A DNA stretch of 64,000 nt from Nemertoderma westbladi (Eukaryota > Xenacoelomorpha > Nemertodermatida > Nemertodermatidae): contig JAUCBJ010007768.1 of assembly GCA_032718475.1 (NCBI GenBank), positions 29,104-93,103 on the forward strand, read 5' to 3'. Made by a program: the position numbers and the translations under genes. The notes beneath the pieces were generated by a model that saw nothing but the letters and a program-made list of their open reading frames with translations, ran no database searches and was not told the DNA's origin. Positions 29,301 to 39,317 of this stretch are shown piece by piece; the stretch's first letter is position 1, and each line of letters starts with the position of its first letter.

Positions 29301-30720
29301 CTCCAGTAGAGAGGAACCTTTGGGTTGCCTCCGGTAGAGAGGAGCCTTCGGGTTGCCTCCGGTAGAGAGGAACCTTTGGGTTGCCTCTGGTATAGAGAGG
29401 AGCCTTCGGGTTGCCTCTTGTAGAGAGGAGCCTTCGGGTTGCCTCAGGGTAGAGAGGAACCTTTGGGTTCCCTCCGGTAGAGAGGAGCCCTTGGGTTGCC
29501 TCCGGCAGAGAGGAGCTTTCGGGTTGCCTCCAGTAGAGAGGAACCCTCAGGTTGCCTCCGGTAGAGAGGAGCCTTCGGGTTGCCTCTGGTAGAGAGAAGC
29601 CTTCGGGTTGCTTCCGGTAGACAGGAGCCTTAGGGTTGCCTCTGGTAGAGAGGAGCTTTCGGGTTACCTCCAGTAGAGAGGAGCCTTCGGGTTGCCTCTG
29701 GTAGAGAGGAGGCTTCGGGTTGCCTCCGGTAGAGAGGAGCTTTTGGGTTACCTCCAGTAGAGACGAGCCTTCGGATTGCCTCCAATAGAGAGGAGCCTTC
29801 AGGTTGCCTCTGGTATAGAGGAGCTTTCAGGTTGCTTCCAGTAGAGAGGAGCCTTCGCGTTGCCTCTGGTAGAGAGGAGCCTTCGGGTTGCCTCCGTTAG
29901 AGTGGAGCCTTCGGGTTGCCACCGGTAGAGAGGAGCTTCCGGTTTGCCTCCGGTAGAGAGGAGCCTTCGGGTTGCCTCTGGTAGAGAGGATCCTTTGGGT
30001 TGCCTCTGGTAGAGAGGATCCTTCGGGTTGCCTCCAGTAGAGAGGAGCCTTCGGGTTGCCTCCGGTAGAGAGGAACCTTCGGGTTACCTCCAGTAGAGAG
30101 TAGCCCTCGGGTTGCCTCCAGTAGAGGGGAACCTTCGTGTTGCCTCCAGTAGAGAGGAGCCTTCAGGTTGCCTCCAGTAGAGAGGAGCCCTCGGGTTGCC
30201 TCCAGTAGAGAGGAACCTTCGGCTTGCCTCCAGTAGAGAGGAGCCTTCGGGTTGCCTCCAGTAGAGAGGAGCCTTCGGGTTGCCTCCAGTAGAGAGTAAC
30301 CTTCGGGTTGCCTCCAATAGAGAGGAACCTTCGGGTTGCCTCCAGTAAAAAAGAGCCTTCGGGTTGCCTCCAGTGGAGAGGAACCTTCGGGTTGCCTCCA
30401 GTAGAGAGGAGCCTTCGGGTTGCCTCCGGTAGAGAGGAGCCCTCGGGTTGCCTCTGGTAGAGAGGAGCCTTCGGGTTGCCTCCGGTAGAGAGGAGCCTTC
30501 GGGTTGCCTCCAGTAGAGAGGAACCTTCGGGTTGCCTCCAGTAGAGAGGAGCCTTCGGGTTGCCTCCAGTAGAGAGGAACCCTCGGGTTGCCTCCGGCAG
30601 AGAGGAGCATTCGGGTCGCCTCCAGTAGATAGGAACCTTTGGGTTGCCTCCGGTAGAGAGGAGCCTTCGGGTTGTCTCCGGTAGAGAGGAACCTTTGGGT
30701 TGTCCCCAGTAGAGAGGAAG
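26330..30720. repeat. 28-bp minisatellite, about 155 units
   Basis: The plus-strand unit is GTTGCCTCCGGTAGAGAG followed by GAGCCTTCGG, with frequent single-base variants (CCAGT, CTTTGG, TGTAG, CAGGT). Variant units recur as blocks of several units (for example 26470-26620 and 26700-26850), indicating duplication in multi-unit steps. On the minus strand none of the three frames of the consensus has a stop, giving a 28-residue peptide period across 84 bp. Its right end is in frame with the coiled-coil gene at 29897-33781. Confidence 0.97.
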
Positions 30721-33700
30721 ATTCACTATCACTTATTAGTGTTAACTTATTAGTGTTAACAGTATCTTCCCTTTGTGGTTGATCATAAATTGGATTTAAG
30801 AATTCCCCTCCTGTACCACCCACTATTACCCCAGACCTTGAGTTTGATGTCATTGTATTATCACTGGTTTGTCCCCCTTGATTTACTTGCCATGCTTTCA
30901 TCTGCATATAGTCATTCATTGTTGGATTTCTCCCAGTCATATGGAATTGCTGAGCCTGCCATGCAATGAATGCTTCATAATATTCAGGAGACATATGGGC
31001 CATTCCCGTGCCAAAACTGAAACCTCCACCACCACTTCCCATAGCTATACCTGAATCAGACCCTGACCCTCCACGACCACGTACTACATATGATACCTTG
31101 CGGTTTCTATCAGCAGCCATAACTGGTTTTTTCTTGCCTTTTAAAGCTGCAGATAGCTCATCAGAAGTCATTGCATTTTTCTGTGCATAATTTATTTTAA
31201 CTTCCGCTTCCTTTTCATTTTGTTTTTTTGCTGCTTCTTGCCTTTCCTTTTCCTCTTGATTTCTCTTATGTTCATCCTTTTTTCTTTTGATTTCATTTTG
31301 ATGTTCAATTTCTTCCTGATGTCTTTTTTCTTCTAAACGTTTGCGTTCCTCTTCTTGTTTCTTCTTTCTTTCATCTGCTTCTCTTTTTCTTTTCATTTCC
31401 TCTTCCCTCCTTGCATTTTCTGTTTCTTTTCTTTTTCTTTCCTTTTCATCCTCTTCTTTTTTCCTTCGTTCTTCTGCTGCATTTTTTTGAGCTTTTTCTC
31501 TTTCCTCATCTTGAAGACGTTTTCTTTCTTTCTCTTCATCTTGTTTTTTCTTCCTTCTTTGTGCTTCTTCTTTGGCTTTTAGTTGCCTATCATGTTCTTC
31601 CTTCCTTGACTTTTCTTTGCTTATCTTGTTCTTCTCTTTCCTTTCTCTGATTATCTTGTTCTTCCTTGACACTTCTATGTCTCTCATCTTCTTCTTCTGT
31701 GCTTCTTCTTTGGCTTTTAATTGTTTTTGTTGTTCTTCCTTAGCCCTCATTTGTCTATCTTGTTCTTCTCTCTCCTTTCTTTGTCTATCTTGTTCTTCTC
31801 TCTCCTTTCTTTGTCTATCTTGTTCTACTCTCTCCTTTCTTTGTCTCTCTTCTCTTTCTCTTTTTTCTCTATCCTTTCTTTGTCTATCTTGTTCTACTCT
31901 CTCCTTTCTCTTTCTATCTTGTTCTTCTCTCTCCTTTCTTTGTCTATCTTGTTCTACTCTCTCCTTTCTCTTTCTATCTTGTTCTTCTCTCTCCTTTATT
32001 TGTCTATCTTGTTCTACTCTCTCCTTTATCTTTCTATCTTGTTCTTCTCTCTCCTTTCTTTGCCTATCTTGTTCTTCTCTCTCCCTTTGTTGCCTTTCTT
32101 GTTCTTCTCTCTCTCTTCTTTGTCTGCCACGTTCTTATGCCTCTCTATCTTGCCTGTCTCGTTCTTCTCTAATTTTCCTTTGGTTTTCAAGTTCATCTCC
32201 TAGTTTTTTACCTTCTAGTTCTTTCTGTAGTTTAATTTGTTTATCGTTCAATCTATTTACTTCAGCTTCTGCCTTTGTCTGTGCATATACCGCATTTTCC
32301 TTGTCTTTCCCAATTCTCCAGTTTTCATTTTGTAACTCCTCTAATTGAGTTCGCAACTTTAAGTTTTCATTCGTCATTGCATTATTCATTTCGACAGTAC
32401 GTCTCAAGTTAATTAGATCCTTATTAGCTTCATTATTCTTATGTACTTCATTTCTGTATTTCTCTTCCAGTTCTTGGAACTTCCTTTCGATATCTATTGT
32501 TTTCTGTCTCTGTTTTTGTAACTCACTCTCATTTAGGATGTTTGCATGTATTCTTGTCTCCATATCTTTTAATTTTGAGATCATTTCTCTTTGCCTGTTT
32601 TCATACTCCAATTTTAAATCATACATTTCTTTCTGATGCTGATCTTTCAAATTGTTAATTTCTGATTCCATTTCATATTTTTGATTATCTATTTCTTCTC
32701 TGAGATTTCTGCACTGATTTTCCAACTCTTTATTCTTATTTATCATTGCAGCAATTTCTTCTTCATACTTTCCAAGCGTATTTTCAATATATATCTTGTT
32801 TTTTGCTTCTAATGACCCCGTGGAAGATTGCAATCGTGGATATGGTAGATGCAGAACAAAGTCACGTGTGGTATCTTGTTTTCTGCAGTAATTGTGTGCT
32901 TGTGGTAACTCCAGCAAAGTGAGACTTATTTCATGCAACTTGGAATATTCTTTTGCATACTCTCTAAGTGGACTTGAATCTACAGATCGGGATGGACACG
33001 CCCTTGTTCTCATATCGTATTTATCACCATGTAGCTTGAAACTTACCGATAATTTACCAGACCTAGGTGCCCGTGTCTCACTGCTCAAGCTGCGGTATGG
33101 TCGGTCTAATAGAGAGCTCTCTAGTGTGGCATCTTTATAATTGCTATTAGTGAATTGATCCAACCTTGATAGTCTGGATGTTCGTATCAGACTGTCTTCC
33201 ACCCCTCCGCCGGAATCAGTATCATTGCTTTCACTCCATACTTGTCTGTCAACTGGTGACTGTACATATGGTGCTCTATTGCGAGCTGGTGAGTGAGTAT
33301 GCAGGCAGTATTTGCATTCTTTCAGTGAATGTGGATAGTAATACTGTTGATTCATATTGACTTCCTTTTGTTTTATCGGGAGGTTGTAGTTAGGTAACGG
33401 TACTGTGCTATTGGCCGTCATCGCATTACCAAGGGTTGCTGTCAGGTAATCTAATTTTTGTTGAAGATCGTCTGGTATGTTATTATTCTGGGTTGTGCCA
33501 TGTACTGATCTCAAAAGTGGCCTCCCTACATTGCTGTACATTTTCTGTAAATACGATTGGTCAGTGTTGGAATGTTCCCAGTATTTCATTGTTCTCTGAG
33601 TGTTGTCTTCCTTATTGGCCGCAGCTGTTAGTAGTTCATCTTCTATATGTTTCTTTATGTTGCATATATATTGCTGGTGTTGTTCGTATTGGTTAAGTAA

Positions 33701-33781
33701 CTGACCCTCGTGTTTATTCTCCAGGTCATCTAGTAAGTGGTTAAGTCGATTCTTTAGATATAGTTTATGTTTCAATGCCAT
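29897..33781 (-). pseudogene. Single-exon coiled-coil protein with one in-frame stop
   Basis: The minus-strand ATG at 33781 opens a frame that runs to 29897, broken only by a TAA at 32135-32137. The N-terminal 280 residues are mixed and polar. From about residue 310 it is a strong coiled coil (EEEIAAMINKNKELENQ and onward), then highly charged Arg/Glu/Lys/Gln repeats (REEQDRQRKE type). The charged repeats continue in the same frame after the TAA. A Gly-rich segment (RGRGGSGSDSGIAMGSGGGG) and an aromatic patch (MSPEYYEAFIAWQAQQFHM) follow, then about 280 residues encoded by the 28-bp minisatellite. I do not recognise the family; the architecture suggests a cytoskeletal or centrosomal protein. 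The single TAA may be a true end, a null allele or an error; continuity of the frame for 740 codons beyond it argues against a normal end. Confidence 0.7.
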
Positions 33782-33796
33782 CACATTATAAAACAC

Positions 33797-34654
33797 TTCA
33801 TATAAATCAGTTTTACAAGTTAAATAAATAATAATAATGTTGAAAATTATTATCGAAAACTTAAAACTCTAACTAAATTGTATGGTTGAAATCCGTTGTC
33901 TATTTCATACTTGATATATTGTTATTTTGTATAATTGATCGTTGTATTGCAATGGAGTAACTATGATACCTTGAGAATGGCTACACAATGTGCAGTTAAA
34001 GCCATTGTCCCATATTCTTATAATTCTAATTTTTGGCACTATGATTAATTGTGATTTCGCTGAGTTACCCATGTTTTTAACACTGCTTTGCTTGTAGCAG
34101 GCTGCAATGTTAATAAACTGTATGTTAAGTATAATGTTACTTGTACCATTAACGCGAATTAATATTTTTACAATAGAGGCATTCCTTTAACAATGTAAAG
34201 ATTATGCCGATTTAATCCAAGAAGTAAGTATAGTACAATACACATGGTATTCATAGTAACTTCAAGATGTGGTTGAAGTTAAGTTTATTATTAATGCTTG
34301 TGCACAATATATACCCAGACAATATTATAATTAAATATTTGAGACAGTTAAACTGAAATGTACAGAAGTTATTTTGAGTCTATTTAAAATTTTGCTGCTT
34401 TGAAGGTGAGACTCCAGTTGGCATGCGTTTTAGATCAACTGAATTAGTTAACGAAAGGCCGCATTTCAAAATCAAATAGAGACGTATTATACTAGTAACC
34501 CCCCACCCCCACTTTAACTGAATAACGTGGCTCGAGGCTCGCTCCTCCACAACCGTACCGAATTTCACGTAGACGAAATGGTTCCACATCACATAATTAG
34601 TATAATAAACAATGTATGATAACCATATTATTTACCATCCTTATTGCATTAGCC
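33797..34654. other. Upstream region of the coiled-coil gene
   Basis: AT-rich sequence, probably 5' untranslated region and promoter of the minus-strand gene. I see no ORF or repeat that I can support. Confidence 0.4.
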
Positions 34655-34716
34655 TCTGCTGGAGAGGAGCCTTCGGGTTGCCTCTGGTAGAGAGAAGCCT
34701 ATTTGGGTTGCCTCTC
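34655..34716. repeat. Two stray copies of the 28-bp minisatellite
   Basis: GGAGAGGAGCCTTCGGGTTG and a second diverged unit lie 4 kb beyond the main array, on the far side of the gene whose 3' end contains that array. Confidence 0.85.
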
Positions 34717-34789
34717 GTAGCGCGAATATCGCGATACCACCGTGGTCTATTAACTAATTATTAGCAATTACAAGTAGAACATGTAGCAA

Positions 34790-34879
34790 ACAAGTACTGT
34801 AATAATGTGCAGCTATCACTCAGTACTGTAATAATGTGCAGCTATCACTCAGTACTGTAATAATGTGCAGCTATCACTC
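34790..34879. repeat. 29-bp satellite, three units left of the BEL element
   Basis: Three copies of the unit found at 46711-53060 (AGTACTGTAATAATGTGCAG then CTATCACTC). The BEL element has inserted here, and the array continues on its other side. Confidence 0.97.
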
Positions 34880-35545
34880 TGTAAAAGCTGCTGTGGGATA
34901 TAACTGGCCCCTTTTTGCTTCGCAATCCAGTTTCCCCCAGGCGCTGGAATACTCTAAAAAGGTTCTCTAACTGTATATATATTCCCCTCGCCCGCAAGGT
35001 ACCGTTACAGGTGTTTTAACGGACATAAAAGTCATTCTGCTATATACGTGTTTTGGCGGACATGGTAAGGCAAAAAACCTGTAATGCACCAACTACCTTT
35101 CACAGCTTAGCCGTGATGATTCATATTATGACATCTAACAGCTGGTTGCTGACATGGAAACAGCCATTGGATGCATGGTTCTTTGTTTGGCTTGAGCCAA
35201 TCAGAGCGATTTTTCCTGTCGACGTGTAGCTTTTCAGCCGATCATAAGGAGAGTGTTCAGTCTTACTGCCTTACTTGATACTTTGTTGTTATTGCTGTCT
35301 AAGCCAGAAACACCGGCTTTTTGGGAAGAACTCTAGTAAACTGCTTAGATTATAGAAAGTATAACTGTTACCGGCGGTGTTACCTCACTTAATTTAACTG
35401 CACTAATCATATTGTTTGTACTGCTATTTACCGTCAGTTATTAATTGTATCTATTTGTTGATGGAAATATTGCTCTTTGGAGAATACGGATAAATCACCC
35501 AAAATTCCCAATTTTCTTGATACACTACAGGTTAGAGAGGCGGGC

Positions 35546-35554
35546 TATATATAA
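35546..35554 (+). promoter_or_regulatory. LTR TATA box
   Basis: TATATATAA, preceded by a GC-rich stretch (GAGAGGCGGGC). Transcription would start about 25-30 bases downstream, close to the ATG of the small LTR ORF. The same site is at 46144-46152 in the 3' LTR. Confidence 0.7.
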
Positions 35555-35572
35555 CAATTGCGATTTATATCA

Positions 35573-35767
35573 ATGTGGTGTGTATTGAATCTAATGTTAT
35601 TTAGTAGACACTACCTGAGTCAATTGCTGTTCTCTTTATGTGTGATCAAATATACTGACGATCGGCAGAATAGTGTGCATGATTGTGAGTGTGATGTGAC
35701 TGGTAACAAAGCATTTCCTAAAGAATGCGACTTATACTTTAATCATAAGCCTTATCGTTGCGTTTAG
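35573..35767 (+). CDS. Small ORF in the LTR, secreted-peptide-like
   Basis: An open frame of 64 codons, identical in the 3' LTR (46171-46365) except for one substitution (Asp to Gly). The N-terminus is hydrophobic (MWCVLNLMLF, LSQLLFSLCVI) and the rest is polar with Cys (HDCECD, KECDLY, YRCV). This looks like a signal peptide plus a small Cys-rich peptide. It lies at the predicted transcript start, so translation is uncertain, and it may be a chance ORF. Confidence 0.3.
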   Translation: MWCVLNLMLFSRHYLSQLLFSLCVIKYTDDRQNSVHDCECDVTGNKAFPKECDLYFNHKPYRCV

Positions 35768-35918
35768 TATAAGTCCTAGCTCTGTTTAAATAGATAGAGC
35801 GCCACGTCCTAAAGGAACTGTTAATATTTCCCGAAAGTTAATAATATCTGTCAGAAATTACATATTAGCGATCAATCGAATAATACAGTAGGCTTACACT
35901 GCAACCTTACACTGCAAT

Positions 35919-35924
35919 AATAAA
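35919..35924 (+). terminator. LTR polyadenylation signal
   Basis: AATAAA followed by mixed sequence, about 370 bases downstream of the TATA box. The counterpart in the 3' LTR is 46517-46522. Confidence 0.5.
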
Positions 35925-36112
35925 ATCTAAGCATCCGAATTCAGCCTCCCGGGTGTAGATCCATCGGGTGAATGATCGCGCATGGGCTGGCTTCGGCTAA
36001 TGTTTTGTTTATTAGCATAAAATATTGTCGTATGCTAAAGGTGTGTTAATTAACTAAAAGACATATAAATTTTGGCAGGTTAAACTGCTAAAGGTCTTCA
36101 AAAGCGCGAACA

Positions 36113-38354
36113 GTAACAGTTATACTTTATTGCAGTGTAAGCATTAAATACAGTTTAATACTGTTCTGTCGAACAGTAACAGTTTATGATCTTATTGCAG
36201 TAGGCAATAGGGTTGCAAAATACCGTAGTGACTGGTAAAACTGAACCGGTACTTCTGTAAGTCAGTAGGCCTAATTGTCATCACCGGTACTGGTACTGCT
36301 GTACAAGTACATTTAGTATTATTCGATTTTGATTATTGTATACTGGTAGGTCTTAGTACTTAATCAGGGACTGCAGCCCTGAATTTTTATTGAGATTCTA
36401 CTTATTTCTGTCGGTTTTATTTCCTAGTAAGTTAACATTGAGCTGAAGACGTGTAAGTCTGCTCAGATTGTTCAAATAATTGTAGGCTGAACTGCTGTCT
36501 GACTGTGTTGAGTTTGGAGAGATTACGGCGTGTGTAGAGTTTGTCTGATAAAGTGCCGTTAGTAAGTTGGGGCAGCCATATGCGGTAAGGTCAATCCCCT
36601 CTTAAAGAATAAGTCGTACTACCGTGTTAGAACGCATACTAACTAACAGTTTCAGAGTCTGCATATACTGTAGTTTATTTAGGCTTGATCGTAGTCTGCC
36701 AGTGTTTTAGCCTGTGTTTGTTTGTGTGGTCTGTTCAGGTACCGTAATAGTTATTACTCAAATATTTGTAGGCTGGATTGTTGTCTAGCTATTTTTTAGG
36801 TCTGAAGGGATTGCTGCGTGTGTAGAGTTGGTCTGATCAAGTGCCGTTAGTAAGTTGGGGCAGCCATAAGCGGTAAGGTCAATCCCCTCTTAAAGAGTAA
36901 GTCGTACTACCGTGTTAGAACGCATACTAACTAACAGTTTCAGAATCTGCACATACAGTAGTTTATTTAGGCTTAGTGGTAGTCTGCCAGCGTTTGGTTT
37001 GTATTTTGTTTGAGTATTCTGTACGGGTAGCGTAATATTTATTATTCAGAGTTTATGCGATTATTCGCAACATTCATGTCCCCAAGTTTATTCCTACAGT
37101 AATTGTGTTTGTTACACATACCGTTATAGTTAAACTAACCCCGGTACTACATCAGGGCTGCTTGGCGTAGGTAAAGACTGACGACTTTGTGCTTCGGTCA
37201 CTCCAGCAGATGCCGTGGTTCTTTTAACTGTTCAAGTATATTTAACTACTGATTATTTGTTATACCGGTACTTGTACCTAATTTAGGGTTTAGTGTACAG
37301 TGCTTTCCGAAGTAATTAGTGTAGGCAGTATATTTGTGTTGTAAAGTGGTTGATAGGCACATTCGTTAGCTCTATTAGCTTCTGGGTAGGAACAATCCGT
37401 GATACATAACGTAGTACCTATAGCGATACGGTTATAGGTCGTCAGGCGGTGGTATTTTCCTATCTGGACAGTACAATATATTTACTACTACTTATTATTT
37501 AAATACCGTAGTACCCTGTCCTTTATAATAACCAGAATTCTAACCCTTTGTTAGGCTGGTTGTAGACTTCCTGTAAAATTACCCTAAAAAATTCGTACGT
37601 AATATTTTTGTTGTGTTTAATTAGAGAATTAATCTCACCCGTATCGTAAGTAATTTGTAGTAATAAGTAACTTAGGTAAATTAGAATTATCAGTTTTAGT
37701 GTCAAATAAATAGCACTTCACTGAGAGCGCACAGCTTCTGTGTAGTGACCCCCAGAAATAATAACATTTATTTCAAATATTGACAAAAAACCCATTTAAA
37801 CGGGTATATAAATATTATAAATCAAATCAAACGATTTATAAATAGTAGGCCTGTCATACAAAAACTAGGTCTCACTATCAGTTGGACTACTGCTTAAATA
37901 ACAGTAACAAAGTAAGTTAAAGTAACCAAGTAGCCCTAAAATATTCAGAGATTCAATTATTCTAAAATAATTGACATACCGGTACTCACTATAGGCTTAT
38001 TATATTTATTCGATAAATTTAGGCTGAAATCATACCGGTACTCTGTAATTAATTCTAGTCCAGAATTATACTTATATACTATAAGTGTAAGCTGTATACC
38101 GGTATTCACGATAGGCCTATTATATATTTATATATATTTGTGCTAAATTTATATACCGGTACTCTGTGACAAATCTAGTCTGTAATAATACTTATATATA
38201 TATTATCAGCATACCGGTATTCTAATATATTATATATATCACGCTACACTGAGTAGCAGTATCGGTAATTAATTATTAGGCCAACAGCGATACTGAATTA
38301 CTAGACTTGCTTTAACTGTAATATAGCAGTAGGCATTCAACTGTACAATCAAAC
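36113..38354 (+). other. BEL leader with a 286-bp duplicated block
   Basis: AT-rich untranslated leader without a long ORF. Two related blocks, 36482-36705 and 36768-36996, share a core including GTGCCGTTAGTAAGTTGGGG and CAATCCCCTCTTAAAGA. Such duplicated structured blocks could include a packaging signal; that is inference. No TGG-type primer site was seen. Confidence 0.7.
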
Positions 38355-39317
38355 ATGGCTGACACAAGGCAAACTCTGTCAGATAGTCTCCTAGAAACAA
38401 CAGCCTGTTTCTCAGATCAAAGTGTAGAGAATCCCAGACCGAGGTCTGAAACCCCTCATACTGTAAGAAGGGCAACCCCTGCAGTGGTTGTGACAGAACC
38501 TAGGTTGGTAGAAAAGATTTCGCAATTTGCGAAGTTAGTGAAGCGCCGTTGGTCTGCCATAGGCACTCGGGCCCAAGTCAAGCGGGATCAAGAAGAAGCT
38601 ATAAAACAGCAGCAACCTCCTAGCCAAGAACCTAGTTCTCAGCGGCCCGATAACTCCAGTAGTTCGGATACTGTTGAGCGGACGCCCGAACGCGGAGCGA
38701 AGATGGCGGATACGGTTTATGATGGGCGGCCAGCCTGTGGGGAATCAACCAACGCCACTTCTTCTCAAGTGGAAAGTGAGGTGGAAGGCGAAGTGGAAAG
38801 TGAGGTGGAAGGCGAAGTGGAAAGTGAGGTGGAAAGCGAAGTGGAAAGCGAATTAACATCAGCAGAGAAGCCGCGAACTAGAGACGCTATCGACATTTAT
38901 TTGTCCGACTATCAGCGATTCCTAGGAGACGAAGAGTTGAGGAGACGGCTGTCTGGACTTTCCCCTAATAGTGAAGGAACCAAGCTTGTGTTGGACTCAA
39001 TCGATGCCGAAATGTTAGCTGCAAACCAAGCTGAATGTGATGAAAAACTCCGCCTCATTAGAGTCCGAGAAGAACAAATAAAGAAAAGAAGGATAGAGGA
39101 ACAAAAGGCGGCGGCTATGGCGGCGGCTATGGCAGATGCAGAAGCAGAAAGAAAAGCAGCAAAGGCGGTGGCTATGGCAGATGCAGAAGCAGAAAGAAAG
39201 GCAGCAAAGGCAGTGGCAGAAGCAGAACGGAGAGCGTCTGAGGAGACTATCCAATTGGAGTTGGAAAATCTGCAAGAGACGCAAGACAGTATAAATAAAC
39301 AGTTTACTGCTAATTAA
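38355..39317 (+). CDS. BEL gag ORF1, coiled-coil protein
   Basis: 320 codons from the ATG at 38355 to a TAA at 39315-39317. The middle carries an acidic repeat (VESEVEGEVESEVEGEVE, nucleotides about 38771-38850). The last 110 residues are an Ala/Glu/Lys/Arg-rich helix (EEQIKKRRIEEQKAAAMAAA with a duplicated ADAEAERKAAKA) that should form a coiled coil. BEL gag proteins often begin with a coiled-coil region. The next ORF starts directly after the stop, in the same frame. Confidence 0.8.
   Translation: MADTRQTLSDSLLETTACFSDQSVENPRPRSETPHTVRRATPAVVVTEPRLVEKISQFAKLVKRRWSAIGTRAQVKRDQEEAIKQQQPPSQEPSSQRPDNSSSSDTVERTPERGAKMADTVYDGRPACGESTNATSSQVESEVEGEVESEVEGEVESEVESEVESELTSAEKPRTRDAIDIYLSDYQRFLGDEELRRRLSGLSPNSEGTKLVLDSIDAEMLAANQAECDEKLRLIRVREEQIKKRRIEEQKAAAMAAAMADAEAERKAAKAVAMADAEAERKAAKAVAEAERRASEETIQLELENLQETQDSINKQFTAN

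Larger units (their letters stand above)
34880..36112 (+). repeat. 5' LTR
   Basis: TG...CA ends, with a TATA box at 35546-35554 and AATAAA at 35919-35924. It includes a 64-codon ORF (35573-35767). It differs from the 3' LTR at roughly 34890, 35127 and 35662. Confidence 0.96.

Noticed and set aside
31355-32348. Leu/Ser/Phe/Cys-rich plus-strand frames that look like membrane proteins
   Set aside because: They are the antisense of the Arg/Glu/Lys/Gln coiled-coil repeats of the minus-strand gene.
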